This document shows, piece by piece, positions 44,129 to 54,440 of a DNA stretch of 64,000 bases. Below the pieces are notes generated by a model, which had not been told where the DNA came from, ran no database searches, and worked only from the letters and a program-made list of their open reading frames with translations. Source of the stretch: Neoarius graeffei (Eukaryota; Chordata; Actinopteri; Siluriformes; Ariidae). Position 1 is the first letter of the stretch. Each line of letters starts with the position of its first letter. Position numbers and translations under genes: made by a program. The stretch spans positions 56,497,738-56,561,737 of the forward strand of contig NC_083587.1 of the NCBI RefSeq assembly GCF_027579695.1. Direction: 5' to 3'.

Positions 44129-44774
44129 ATGAACACTGAGGATATACAAAATGCATAAAAATGCTAGAATGATTTTATTGTGTAAAGATTTTTTTTTTTA
44201 ATATTGGCTGAGATTTTAAAAAATCTCTATAAACAAACCTTAACTATCAGCATGTTCGCCCTCATAATCTCTATTATTAATTTTTAACGCCGTGTACCAC
44301 TAACCCCCTTCCTCCATGCGCTCGTCAGTCATGTTTGTATGCTCTAAGTGCGTTTAGATGCAATCCCTTGAGACCGAAATAGTTCTGGTTATGATTCCTG
44401 GCATGATAATACTCCGGACTGCAGCTGTTTCCAGAGGATGAACTTTCAAAATGAATAATGAATGAGTGCAAACTGTTTTCAAAAAGGCTTGCTGACAGTA
44501 AATATTACCACAAAAAAAAAAAATTACAAAACCGTTTTAATAGGTGCCCCAGTATGGCTGGCCATAACAAATGTGATTTATATCAATGAGGATGGAAGTT
44601 ATAAATAGGGTCTTAATGACAAACATGATTATTAGAGTTACAGTGATGGTGGTGACAGCGACGGCGGGTTGCGATGACAGATGCTGATGATTATCGTTCT
44701 GGTTACGGCTGTAATTACGCGTGATGTGATTGTGAGATGGCCGTGAAATCCAGGCTTCAAGAGATGCGGCGTAC
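44129..44774. other. giant intron, unassigned
   Basis: Intron sequence just downstream of the Ig2 exon (minus strand). No element recognised. Confidence 0.5.
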
Positions 44775-44894
44775 ATTTTAAGTCCTTCCAGGTGATGGTG
44801 GGCTCGGGCCGGCCAATCGCCAGGCAGAAGAGGTTCACATCGTCTCCCTCGTTGACCGATTTATCCTGAGAGATGTTGACTATCCTTGCTGGCA
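44775..44894 (-). CDS. iglon5: iglon5 exon, first half of Ig2
   Basis: Encodes residues 107-145, from PARIVNIS through VNEGDDVNLFC (C129) to GRPEPTITWKDLK. The PARIVNIS segment with sequon N112 is shared with IgLON5 and differs from the VSPKIVEIS type of OPCML and NTM, so it weighs in the member assignment. Acceptor is tttcgcag|TG. The donor is AAAT|gtacgc, which lacks the usual purine run at +3 to +5 and looks weak. It opens the 24.4-kb intron that holds most of the mobile DNA here. Confidence 0.92.
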
Positions 44895-45994
44895 CTGCGA
44901 AAACAAAAGAGTTCATTAAAAGCCATTGTGTTTGAATGGAACAAATTGTAACTCTACATTCACAATGTGGACGCTGTAATTGTTTTGATTTAAAAACCTC
45001 CCCTGACCTCCTCCTCCTTTCTTTCCAAAATTGATAGCCACTAGCTGTTGTCTTGTGTCAAAACCCCTGTTCTGAAAGCCCACTCATAACCGAGGCCCAA
45101 TAACAAGATGACCCTTGAATTTAAATGGCTCATTATGGATTCTTTTAATGAAGACAGCCGAGCTATTCATCCTGCGAGGCATTCTTTAACAGAAGAACAT
45201 TTTTTTTTCTGTTTTTTAAAGATGAAGAAGAAATTGGACCTGCTGTAGGGTCTCTGCTGGAGCATGGACTTCAGGGTGTAATTATTTTTTTCTCTGATAT
45301 CTAATGAAGACTTAAAATTGAGGGCACAGCAATATCAAACAAACATGGCGCAGAAAGAGGTGCATCTCATTCATCAGATAGCTAAAGTTGCTTCAAAGCA
45401 TTATGGGAAAGAAAATCCAACAGTCTTTTCGCTGCACTCTGAGCCTTTTTGTTCCAGGGGCAATTTTTCATTTTTTCTAAGTGGTCGTCTTGTGTTACGG
45501 TGAAACACAATGCAGAAAGTATGATCTGTATAAACGACTGTCATGTTAGAAGGGTTACGGGGAGGCCATCCATCACCAGAGCGGTGATAAATCATGTGAC
45601 CCATCATCAATATGAGCTCAGCCCCTGTATGGCTCTGGTAGCTTATTTACTGAAAAACTACAGTAATGCGATACAGTGGTGAACTGTTACTATGAGAGTT
45701 GGGACTTGAGCTCAGCCAAAACATAGCCAGACACCAAAAAACAACAGGGCAAAGGATTTTGCAAGGGATTAGTGCCAGGCTACCAGGTAGCTCCGTTGTG
45801 TGTCGTTGTCGATGTTGATTTTAAAAGTAACTAAGTAAATTACACAGGAAAATGAATACTTAAGTGTGAGTGAAAAATACTGTAGTGAGCATGTGTGGAA
45901 GAAGAGTCTAGAGACAGAAATCTTAGTTTCTCGGTTGTTAGTCTGTGCTACTTGCTCTCGATAGCACTGGCTTGACTGCTTTATTAACATTCGC
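44895..45994. other. iglon5 intron, unassigned
   Basis: Non-repetitive sequence near 45080-45190 ('gacccttgaatttaaatggctcattatgg') could be conserved noncoding. Nothing else recognised. Confidence 0.4.
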
Positions 45995-46829
45995 CAGGCT
46001 TGTAGTACTCGAGTCCAATTCATGCCCTAATTTTAAGGACTCATGACTTGACTTGGACTTGAGCACTGATGACTCGGACTCGGACTTGTGCATTAACTGC
46101 ATTCGGACTCATAAATTGGAGATGAGGACCCGGATTTTTTCTTTATTTTTTGTAACATGCCATAATAATTTGGCATAAGATATTTATTTCTACATTAATT
46201 TTTATACTAATATTGTGCAAGAGAATGCACATTCACCTGTTCATATGTCATGTTCAGGAACAAACTAACGTTAATGGCGCTGAAATGCCTGGAGAGAACG
46301 CCCCTAGGATTGTCCGCTTTGCTTATACAGACTTCTTGTTCAGTGGGAAAAAATGCACTGCTGTGTGTTCTATATGTAGTAGAACTATCGAGGAGATGAC
46401 GGGGACAACCTCGAACTTCAATCGTCATTTGGCAAGACCCCACCCAGAGAAGGAAGTGACACGCTATGTCCATTGCTCTGTTGATAGCGGGGCTTACTAG
46501 CTGACTGATGAACTAGCTAGTGTTAACCTTCTCTCATGTTATTTGCCCTATTGATAGTGGGCGGGGCTTGCTGAGCAATGAACAAGCTTTTTATCTGTAG
46601 CCTATTAACTAAAATGGGGCAGTCGAGAAGTAACGTTAGTCCAACACAGTAGCAGAGACGCTTTCACATAAAGGCAGCAACAGCCACCGTCAAATGGTGC
46701 AGTTGGAGTCTGGTTCTCGGACTCGACTCAGATCAGTAGTGGACTCGATTCGAAATTTTATGTAATGGCTTGGACTTGAACACTGGGGACTCGAAACTGG
46801 ACTCAGACTCGAGGTTTAGTGACTCGACT
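45995..46829 (+). mobile_element. hAT-like element, copy 2, with BED finger
   Basis: Same 'gactcggact'-rich ends as 31076-33132. The flanks ACATTCGC (45987-45994) and ACATTCAC (46830-46837) agree at 7 of 8 bases, consistent with a hAT duplication. The middle carries a BED-finger reading frame that copy 1 has lost. Confidence 0.75.
46276..46500 (+). pseudogene. BED zinc-finger fragment
   Basis: The open frame includes RIVRFAYTDFLFSGKKC, CSIC (CxxC), TTSNFNRHLARPHPEK (HxxxxH) and stops after a Gly/Tyr end. All four zinc ligands are present. Only the DNA-binding domain remains; no hAT catalytic domain follows. Confidence 0.75.
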
Positions 46830-46948
46830 ACATTCACTAACACTACTGATGATTGACTTGTGGTTAAGCTCACGTTGGCCTTCGGGAAGGTCTAGGGTGA
46901 TACATTTTTGGTCCCTCCCACTATAAATCAAAATCTGATCGGTTAATT

Positions 46949-47204
46949 CAGGGGTGTCAAACCTGATCCATAAAGGGCCTTGTGGCTGCAGGTTTTCATT
47001 CCAGCCATGCAGCAGCACACCTGACTTGGCTCATTCAATCAACTGAACTGTCTTCACACAGTCAAATACTTGCAGCCACACCCACCCTTGATTAAAGGGT
47101 GGGTGTGTCAGTTGATTGAATAAGCCAAATCAGGGTGCTGCTGCATGGCTGGAATGAAAACCTGCAGCCACACGGCCCTTTATGGATCAGGTTTGACACC
47201 CCTG
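46949..47204. mobile_element. hAT-type MITE, 256 bp
   Basis: Almost entirely two inverted arms, starting CAGGGGTGTCAAACCTGATC and ending with its complement, including a second inverted 'caaccc/gggtgg' core. Flanking octamers GGTTAATT and GATTAATT agree at 7 of 8 bases. Confidence 0.85.
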
Positions 47205-47212
47205 GATTAATT

Positions 47213-48067
47213 CATCTGTCACTTCCTATATAAACATACAGTACACTTCCAAGGCCTTCTGTACTGACAATGAAGTCCTAACAAATGAGTGAGCCAGCTC
47301 TAAACTCTTCTCAGCCTAGAGACAACAAACAAACAAATCTCATTGGATAACTCTGTTTTAATGTTTTCAGGACAGTAACCCTTTCATTTCTGAAGCAAAT
47401 TTGACAGAAATGAGGCCGAATTAGAATTGGAAGATAATAATTTAATGAAGTTATGAAAGAATGAAAGAAATTAAATATAATGTGAAATGTTGATATGTTT
47501 GGGCCTTCTCTGAATGCCAAGAAGGCCCTGATGGTTCCCCTCTGATGTAATGTAACCTGCAGTGTCTGTATTGTCTTAATATTCAGTGTTGAATGATTTG
47601 AGGACATGATAACAATTAGACTGATGTTGTGGCAGAAGTTCAAATTAAATCGGTCCATGTGAACAGAAGAAATCTTTGGCTTTAATGGTATAGCTGTCAA
47701 TGCTAACCTTACTCAGCCAAGCTTAACTTTATATATGATTTCGACTGTGTGTATTTTCAATCATAGAACAATGCCGAGATTGAAAACGGAATGGAAATGG
47801 TGACTGCAGGCTTCAATTTCCACTCGTCAGATCATGATCATAAGTCAAATATTTTGTGATTTTGTGCTGCGTGTGTTGGAATACTAAACAGTTCAGTCAA
47901 ACTGACAAAAATACTAATTTATTCGTATTCATATTGTACTATTGCAAGGACCAGGTTGATCTAGACATCGGTATGGCGATAGGCAAAAAAATAACAACAG
48001 CAACAAATAATAAGTGACAAGCTAACGATGAAAAATGCATAAATACCATGAACGAATGAAGACTGAC
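47213..48067. other. iglon5 intron, unassigned
   Basis: No recognised element. Confidence 0.5.
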
Positions 48068-48300
48068 CTTGGACGATGAGGTAGACATGTGCAGTGCGTG
48101 GCTTGGTTCGCGCTTGAAAGCTGCACGTGTATGGACCCTCATCGGCCACGGCCACCTTCTCAATCTGGATGGAGAAATCACTGTCGTTGTTGTTGGCCAT
48201 TGACACTCGCGGGTCCAGAGACCACTTCTCGTTCCCTGTGAACAAGATGTTGGAGCGGTTCAGCCAGGCCTTGTGGGTCACTTCCTCGTCGATCTTACAC
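48068..48300 (-). CDS. iglon5: iglon5 exon, main part of Ig1
   Basis: Encodes residues 29-105. It opens with the first Ig1 cysteine (C29), continues with the WLNRSNIL block containing sequon N42, the DPRV strand, and DEGPYTCSF with the second cysteine (C87), and ends in VYLIVQ. These are the signature strands of IgLON Ig1, the domain that forms the IgLON dimer interface. Acceptor is tctcacag|G, donor is CAAG|gtcagt. The phase matches both neighbours: AG|G restores Arg upstream and G|TG restores Val downstream. Confidence 0.93.
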
Positions 48301-49182
48301 CTGTGAGACAATGAATACATAAAAAACATGTTGTTGCTGGTTGTTCTTTGTAAATGTCTCGTGTTAGTCCTGTATCCCCTGATGGTTTAACATCTCACAA
48401 CTACCTGGTGCTGCAGACATCGTTCTACACGGAAAAACAGGTGAAAACCTGGAAGAGCATGGAGGTGTACAACTTTTTATATGTGGCTGGGTTAAAGGTC
48501 TGGGGATCAGGACATGACAAGATAAATCCTGTATCATTTTTGCCTGGGTAAGCACGACTTTTTGGACTTTTTGTACAGTACGTGTCTTTGTGATGATTGC
48601 TAGGACGCTACAAGTTTTAGTACTGGGTGTAAACAAACCATAGCCGCTTGATTCCCAATCCTTCCTGCTCTTCTCTTCAGCTAAATCATTCACAAAGATC
48701 CATAGAAACCCCTTTAAAGACCTGGGTATTATGCGTATTATGTGCGCATTAGTTTTCAGTATGGCGACCATGATCAAACAGCAAACAAAAACACATCTGA
48801 GGACTAAAACATCTCCTGAACTTCAAAACATCATGAAATAATGGAAAAAGTAATTTGCAAATCCAAATGAAATCAATCAGAGGAATTTAAAAACCTTTCA
48901 CGAAGTGATCACTGCAAACTCGATCGTTCTTCGACTCGGCTCCCTTCCATCACAGTGAAAGGTTCAAGAGCCACCTTTCTCGTCATCTTTTGGTAAAATC
49001 CTTTGCTCTTTCACCCTTTATCACTTCATAGGGAGCCTGGAAGAAACTTTTATCAGTTTCATGGTTTGTTTGATTCGAGCAGTGCAAAACAATGCAAGCG
49101 TAGGGCATTTTAATAACTAGAAAGGCGCCCCAGCGATAGTAACGCTTTGTGAGCAGTGAGCTTAGCTGACCACCACTTCATA
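48301..49182. other. iglon5 intron with a short dispersed repeat
   Basis: A block near 48895-49010 ('gtgatcactgcaaactcga', 'cgtcatcttttggtaaa') recurs at 51220-51315, so it is a dispersed or duplicated repeat. Nothing else recognised. Confidence 0.5.
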
Positions 49183-50790
49183 CAGTGGTGCTTGAAAGTT
49201 TGTGAACCCTTTAGAATTTTCTATGTTTCTGCATAAATATGACCTAAAACATCAGATTTTCACACAAGTCCTAAAAGCAGATAAAGAGAAGCGAGTTAAA
49301 CAAACGAGACAAAATATTATACTTGGTCATTTATTTATTGAGGAAAATGATCCAATATATTACATATCTGTGAGTGGCAAAAGTATGTGAACCTTTGCTT
49401 TCAGTATCTGGTGTGACCCCCTTGTGCAGCAATAACTGCAACTAAACGCTTGCGGTAAATGTTGATCAGTCCTGCACACCGGCTTGGAGGAATTTTAGCC
49501 CGTTCCTCCGTACAGAACAGCTTCAACTCTGGGATGTTGGTGGGTTTCCTCACATGAACTGCTCGCTTCAGGTCCTTCCACAACATTTCGATTGGATTAA
49601 GGTCAGGACTTTGACTTGGCCATTCCAAAACATTAACTTTATTCTTATATAACCGTTCTTTGGTAGAACGACTTGTGTGCTGAGGGTCGTTGTCTTGCTG
49701 CATGACCCACCTTCTCTTGAGATTCAGTTCATGGACAGATGTCCTGACATTTTCCTTTAGAATTCGCTGGTATAATTCAGAATTCATTGTTCCATCAACT
49801 ATGACAAGCCGTCCTGGCCCAGATGAAGCAAAACAGGCCCAAATCATGATACTACCACCACCATGTTTCACAGATGGGATAAGGTTCTTATGCTGGAATG
49901 CAGCGTTTTCCTTTCTCTAAATATAACATTTCTCATTTAAACCAAAAAGTTCTATTTTGGTCTCATCCGTCCACAAAACATTTTTCCAATCGCCTTCTGG
50001 CTTGTCCACGTGATCTTTAGCAAACTGCAGACGAGCAGCAATGTTCTTTTTGGAGAGCAGTGGCTTTCTCCTTGCAACCCTGCCATGCACAACATTGTTG
50101 TTCAGTGTTCTCCTGATGGTGGACTCATGAACATGAACATTAGCCAATGTGAGAGAGGCATTCAGTTGCTTAGAAGTTACCCTGGGGTCCTTTGTGACTT
50201 CGCCAACTATTACACGCCTTGCTCTTGGAGTGATCTTTGTTGGTCGACCACTCCTGGGGAGGGTAACAACGGTTTTGAATTTCCTCCATTTGTACACAGT
50301 CTGTCTGACTGTGGATTGGTGGAGTTCAAACTCTTTAGAGATGGTTTTGTAACCTTTTCCAGCCTGATGAGCATCAATAACACTTTTTCTGAGGTCCTCA
50401 GAAATCTCCTTTGTTCGTGCCATGATACACTTCCACAAACATGTGTTGTGAAGATCAGACTTTGATAGATCCCTGTTCTTTAAATAAAACAGGGTGCCCA
50501 CTCACACCTGATTGTCATCCTATTGATTGAAAACACTTGACTCTAATTTCACCTTCAAATTAACTGCTAATCCTAGAGGTTCACATACTTTTGCCACTCA
50601 CAGATATGTAATATCAGATCATTTTCCTCAATAAATAAATGACCAAGTATAATATTTTTGTCTCATTTGTTTAACTGGGTTCTCTTTTTCTACTTTTAGG
50701 ACTTGTGTGAAAATCTGATGATGTTTTAGGTCATATTTATGCACAAATACAGAAAACTCTAAAGGGTTCACAAACTTTCAAGCACCACTG
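49183..50790 (-). mobile_element. Tc1 element, copy B (dead)
   Basis: 1608 bp with the same ends and long inverted repeats as copies A and C, flanked by TA (49181-49182 and 50791-50792). The transposase is on the minus strand. Confidence 0.95.
49401..50423 (-). pseudogene. Tc1 transposase, copy B, one nonsense codon
   Basis: ATG at 50423 and full-length frame to 49401 (340 codons plus stop). It is broken only by TAG at codon 169 (49919-49917), a Trp position in the intact copy. The DDE residues at codons 153, 244 and 279 are all present. It is therefore nearer to function than copy A. Confidence 0.95.
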
Positions 50791-50844
50791 TATATTGCAT
50801 ATCGAATGAGGTGGATGTGATGTCGGATGCAACCCAGCAATTGT

Positions 50845-51143
50845 CTAAAAAAAGTCTAAAATCGTTTCCCATGCCATATGGCGCATAGGGTGGCGCCAAT
50901 CTCCATTTCCATAGCCCTCGGCCTCTCGCCTATTACATAGCTAAGGTTACAGTGGGGGGCAGGTCCTCTGGTAACCATGAGAGTTTGACTCCCCACTCGC
51001 ATCTGTATTGCAGCGTGCATGATTTCAGATGGCAGTAGGTACCATTTGTATGATGGTCTTTGGTATGACCCGACCGCAAGTAGAACTCACGATCTCCCGA
51101 TCGAGAGGCAGACACGCTAACCACTCGGCCAACTCGCGGTCAA
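50845..51143 (-). mobile_element. tRNA-derived SINE, third family
   Basis: Read on the minus strand it begins at 51143 with 'gaccgcgagttggccgagtgg', an A-box region (TGGCCGAGTGGTTAGCG) like tRNA-Leu or tRNA-Ser. A degraded B-box region 'cgtgagttctact' follows, then a body ending near 'ggcgccaccctatgcgcc'. The body continues past a tRNA length and the fold is incomplete, so it is a SINE, not a tRNA gene. Confidence 0.75.
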
Positions 51144-52060
51144 CCTAGGCCAACTCGCGGCTCACTAGATGGCACTTCGCAACCCACTAATGGGCCATGG
51201 CTCAGTGGTTGAGAAATGAAGTGATCACTGCAAACTCGAGTGTTCTTTGACTCAGCAACCTTTGATCGCAGCAAAAGGTTCAAGAGACACCTTTCTTGTC
51301 ATCTTTTGGTAAATTGTACCCTACTAGAACTAGAAATTAGCTTCAACTTGGAAAAAATTTGCAACCCATTAGATGGCACTTCACGGACCACTAGATGGTG
51401 CTTCACGGTCCACTAATGGGCCATGGCCCAGTGGTTGAGAAACACTGCCTTTGAGGGTACTGCCCCAATGACAAGCCGGTGTGCCCCTAAAGGTACCATA
51501 ACGGACATTATTTTCTGAGAGTGCAGGATAGCCAGGGTTAAGGTGACAGGTTGTGTCTTGGAGAGCTTCCCTGTCCTGCTCACTGCTTTCTATCCTTTCT
51601 ATTTCTTCCCTTCTTCTCACTCCTCAAGCTCCATCCTGAACTTCTACTCCAATTACCATCTACACCAGTCTCTGGTTATTGGCCTCGTTAGACCCAATTT
51701 CACGCTGCATTTCATTGACTTTCTTTTTTTTCCAGATTGTTACTCTCAAACAGATAAAATTCTACAAGGAAATAGCTTAAATATGCCTGAGCTTAAAATG
51801 TCCTGACCCCATTACAAATTTAAGCAAAAGGTCAAAATAAAGAAGCCCTATTGACCCAGGATCTTATTATTCAGGGGCACATGACGAGGGCAGAAATTCT
51901 GGATTAGGCTCTTGTATTGTTTTTTTTTTTTTTTCATTACAGTAAATTTAAACAGCATAACAGAGCAGTGTTTTTGGCTTTGTTTGCCCCCTTAGAGCGA
52001 AGGCTTACTCTAAATCAATGTATTGTTGTAGTGTGGTTATAGGAAATTATTATACATACA
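51144..52060. other. intron with repeated 'cactaatgggccatggc' blocks
   Basis: 'ccactaatgggccatggc.cagtggttgagaaa' occurs at 51184-51217 and again at 51410-51443, with 'agatggcacttc' nearby three times. These are direct duplications of a short dispersed repeat. The remainder is unassigned. Confidence 0.55.
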
Positions 52061-52069
52061 GGACATTTT

Positions 52070-53215
52070 CTCTGTGGAATAAAAACATGTTGATATTCTA
52101 TTCCCTTCTAGCGGGTTTCATTCATTTGGTTCGATAGCATGCAATATTGTTAGCATATCGCTTATCCTACGTGTATTACGCCACTCTACCCAATGGAGAA
52201 TGAGCGTTGAATAAGGTTTACGATATTGCATGGTTGTCAAGACATGATATCACATGTCGGAGACATAAATCTTCTGTGCTAGTGAGTGACTGTGACAAAT
52301 TGTAAACAAACATGGCCGCCAGGTTTGCTTCATTAAAAACGGAAGATTTTGAGAGAATTTTGGCTGCCAGTTCGCTCCGTTGTGTGTAGCTGTCGATGTT
52401 GATTTTAAAAGTAACGAAGTAAATTACACAGGGATAATAATAATAATCAGCTTGACTGCGCTAGCATTGGCCATCGGTAACACTACACTGACTGGAAGGT
52501 AACTGGACTGCCGCGCTAACAGCACCGAGTCACAGGTAAGCTAGCATTGGCCTTCGTTAACACTACTGCTCAATGCTACACTGGCTGGAAGGTGATTGGA
52601 CTGCCATGCTAACAGTACGGGGCGGCACGGTGGTGTAGTGGTTAGCGCTGTCGCCTCACAGCAAGAAGGTCCGGGTTCGAGCCCCGTGGCCAGCGAGGGC
52701 CTTTCTGTGTGGAGTTTGCATGTTCTCCCCGTGTCCGCGTGGGTTTCCTCCGGGTGCTCCGGTTTCCCCCACAGTCCAAAGACATGCAGGTTAGGTTAAC
52801 TGGTGACTCTAAATTGACCGTAGGTGTGAATGTGAGTGTGAATGGTTGTCTGTGTCTATGTGTCAGCCCTGTCATGACCTGGCAACTTGTCCAGGGTGTA
52901 CCCCGCCTTTCACCCATAGTCAGCTGGGATAGGTTCCAGCTTGCCTGCGACCCTGTAGAACAGGATAAAGCGGCTAGAGATAATGAAATGAGATGAGATG
53001 CTAACAGCACCGAGTCGCGGGTAAGCTAGCATTGGCCTTCGAGAATGCTGATATAAAGAGTGTGAATGTATAACAATAATATTGGTTGGCTTTTTCCATG
53101 GTCTATCAGATATATTCCATTCAGCTACTCGTCTTCGACTCGTTCAGTATCATGCTAGCTGAATGGAATATATCTGATAGACCACTCAATGCTCGCCAAT
53201 ATTATTATTTAAATA
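52070..53215 (-). repeat. palindrome-bearing repeat, copy 3, with a SINE inside
   Basis: Shares the 'gatagcatgcaatattgtta' body with copies 1 and 2 and the 'gaatggaatatatctgat' palindrome near 53105-53180. A two-fold duplication of 'gctagcattggcc...cactac' lies at about 52455-52600. The SINE at 52616 is inserted beside it at a different point from that in copy 2. Confidence 0.6.
52616..52997 (+). mobile_element. tRNA-derived SINE, full length
   Basis: Plus orientation, head GGGGCGGCACGGTGGTGTAG, tail GATGAGATG. ATGCTAACAG at 52606-52615 recurs at 52998-53007 as its target duplication. Confidence 0.9.
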
Positions 53216-54440
53216 ATCAATGGTGGTGTAGTGTGACACGAAGCCGTTATTCTTACCACCTGACGTTGATTATTTTCCAGTAACAGCACATCCTGAAGCC
53301 TTTTATAGCAATGCCACTTTGAACAAAGTTGCAGTGTGTTTTTTTCGTTACATTTAATATTGTGGAACATCCATGAAAACAAGTTAGTTCTTGTTATCGA
53401 TTATGTTATAAAAGTTATCAACACACCAGCCTCTTTTCATTTCAAGGACAATGAAGGACAAGTACTATTTGTATTTAGCACGCACAGACACCATTACACT
53501 TTTTAACAAGCAACATGTCATACAGTTACACCCTGAGCCAAACTTAGGACTTTGTGCATGGAGGAAACAGTCAGCCCGTGTAAATTTCGTCAGCAGTCAC
53601 TAACACTTCTACTTGTGTTTGCCCTACAGCGAGCTTCATTTTGGTTTTGTTGATGCATGTGTGATGAGCCTTGTGACTCAGTGATAATGACACATAATCA
53701 CTGCTGCCAAAGCAGCCTTATTTTGGCGGCGGTGTGATTGCGTCGTGATTGCGTTGTGCCACGAGATGTCAGTGCCGAGTTCAGTGTGGCACGCTTCAGG
53801 GGTGAAAACCTCAAGAGAGCCCAGTGTCCCACTTCATGTCGACTTGACATGACTTTCATTCGACAGAAATCAACCCTCACTCGTTCTCCCTGTGTGTGGA
53901 ATACTAAAGAGGACACTTGTGAGGGGATTTGTGAACGCTGAGCGTCGGGACTCACAACAGAGCCCTGTTCTTCAGAGCTACAGTGTCGTCTGACACACAG
54001 TACAGGATTGCAGTTGTCAGCTGATGACTTGAAGTCGAGTCATTTGTGCTCGGGAAGTGACAAACAGTAAACTACAGAGTGCAGTTGTCCAATAACAGTT
54101 ACGTTTGTGCTACAATCCAGAAGTATAACATTACATGTGTTTAACACGTCTATCCTCTGCACTGTACAGTTGAGTATTTTCTATTTTGTAACAGTAAAAT
54201 GCAGTTCACGCACCAAATCCAATAATGAGCAGAGAGAGAATATGTGCATAATGCTCTATAGTTTCAGAGAGTAGTCAATAGGGCATCATTCTGGACAGAA
54301 GGGTTTGATTACCTTTTTTCCAAAATGAAGTAAAAACTTTGTGCCAAAGGGTTTTATGAGCGAACCAATCACACTGCTGGAAGAATAGAATTTTGGTGCT
54401 TTTATTTAGCATTTCTCTCTTGCTCTTTTACATGACCTTA
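53216..54440. other. iglon5 intron, unassigned
   Basis: Unique-looking sequence, no gene or element recognised. Confidence 0.5.

Noticed and set aside
50980..51143. A tRNA-Leu or tRNA-Ser gene on the minus strand
   Set aside because: A-box region is good, but the B-box and acceptor pairing are broken and the repeat body continues past a tRNA length. It fits a tRNA-derived SINE.
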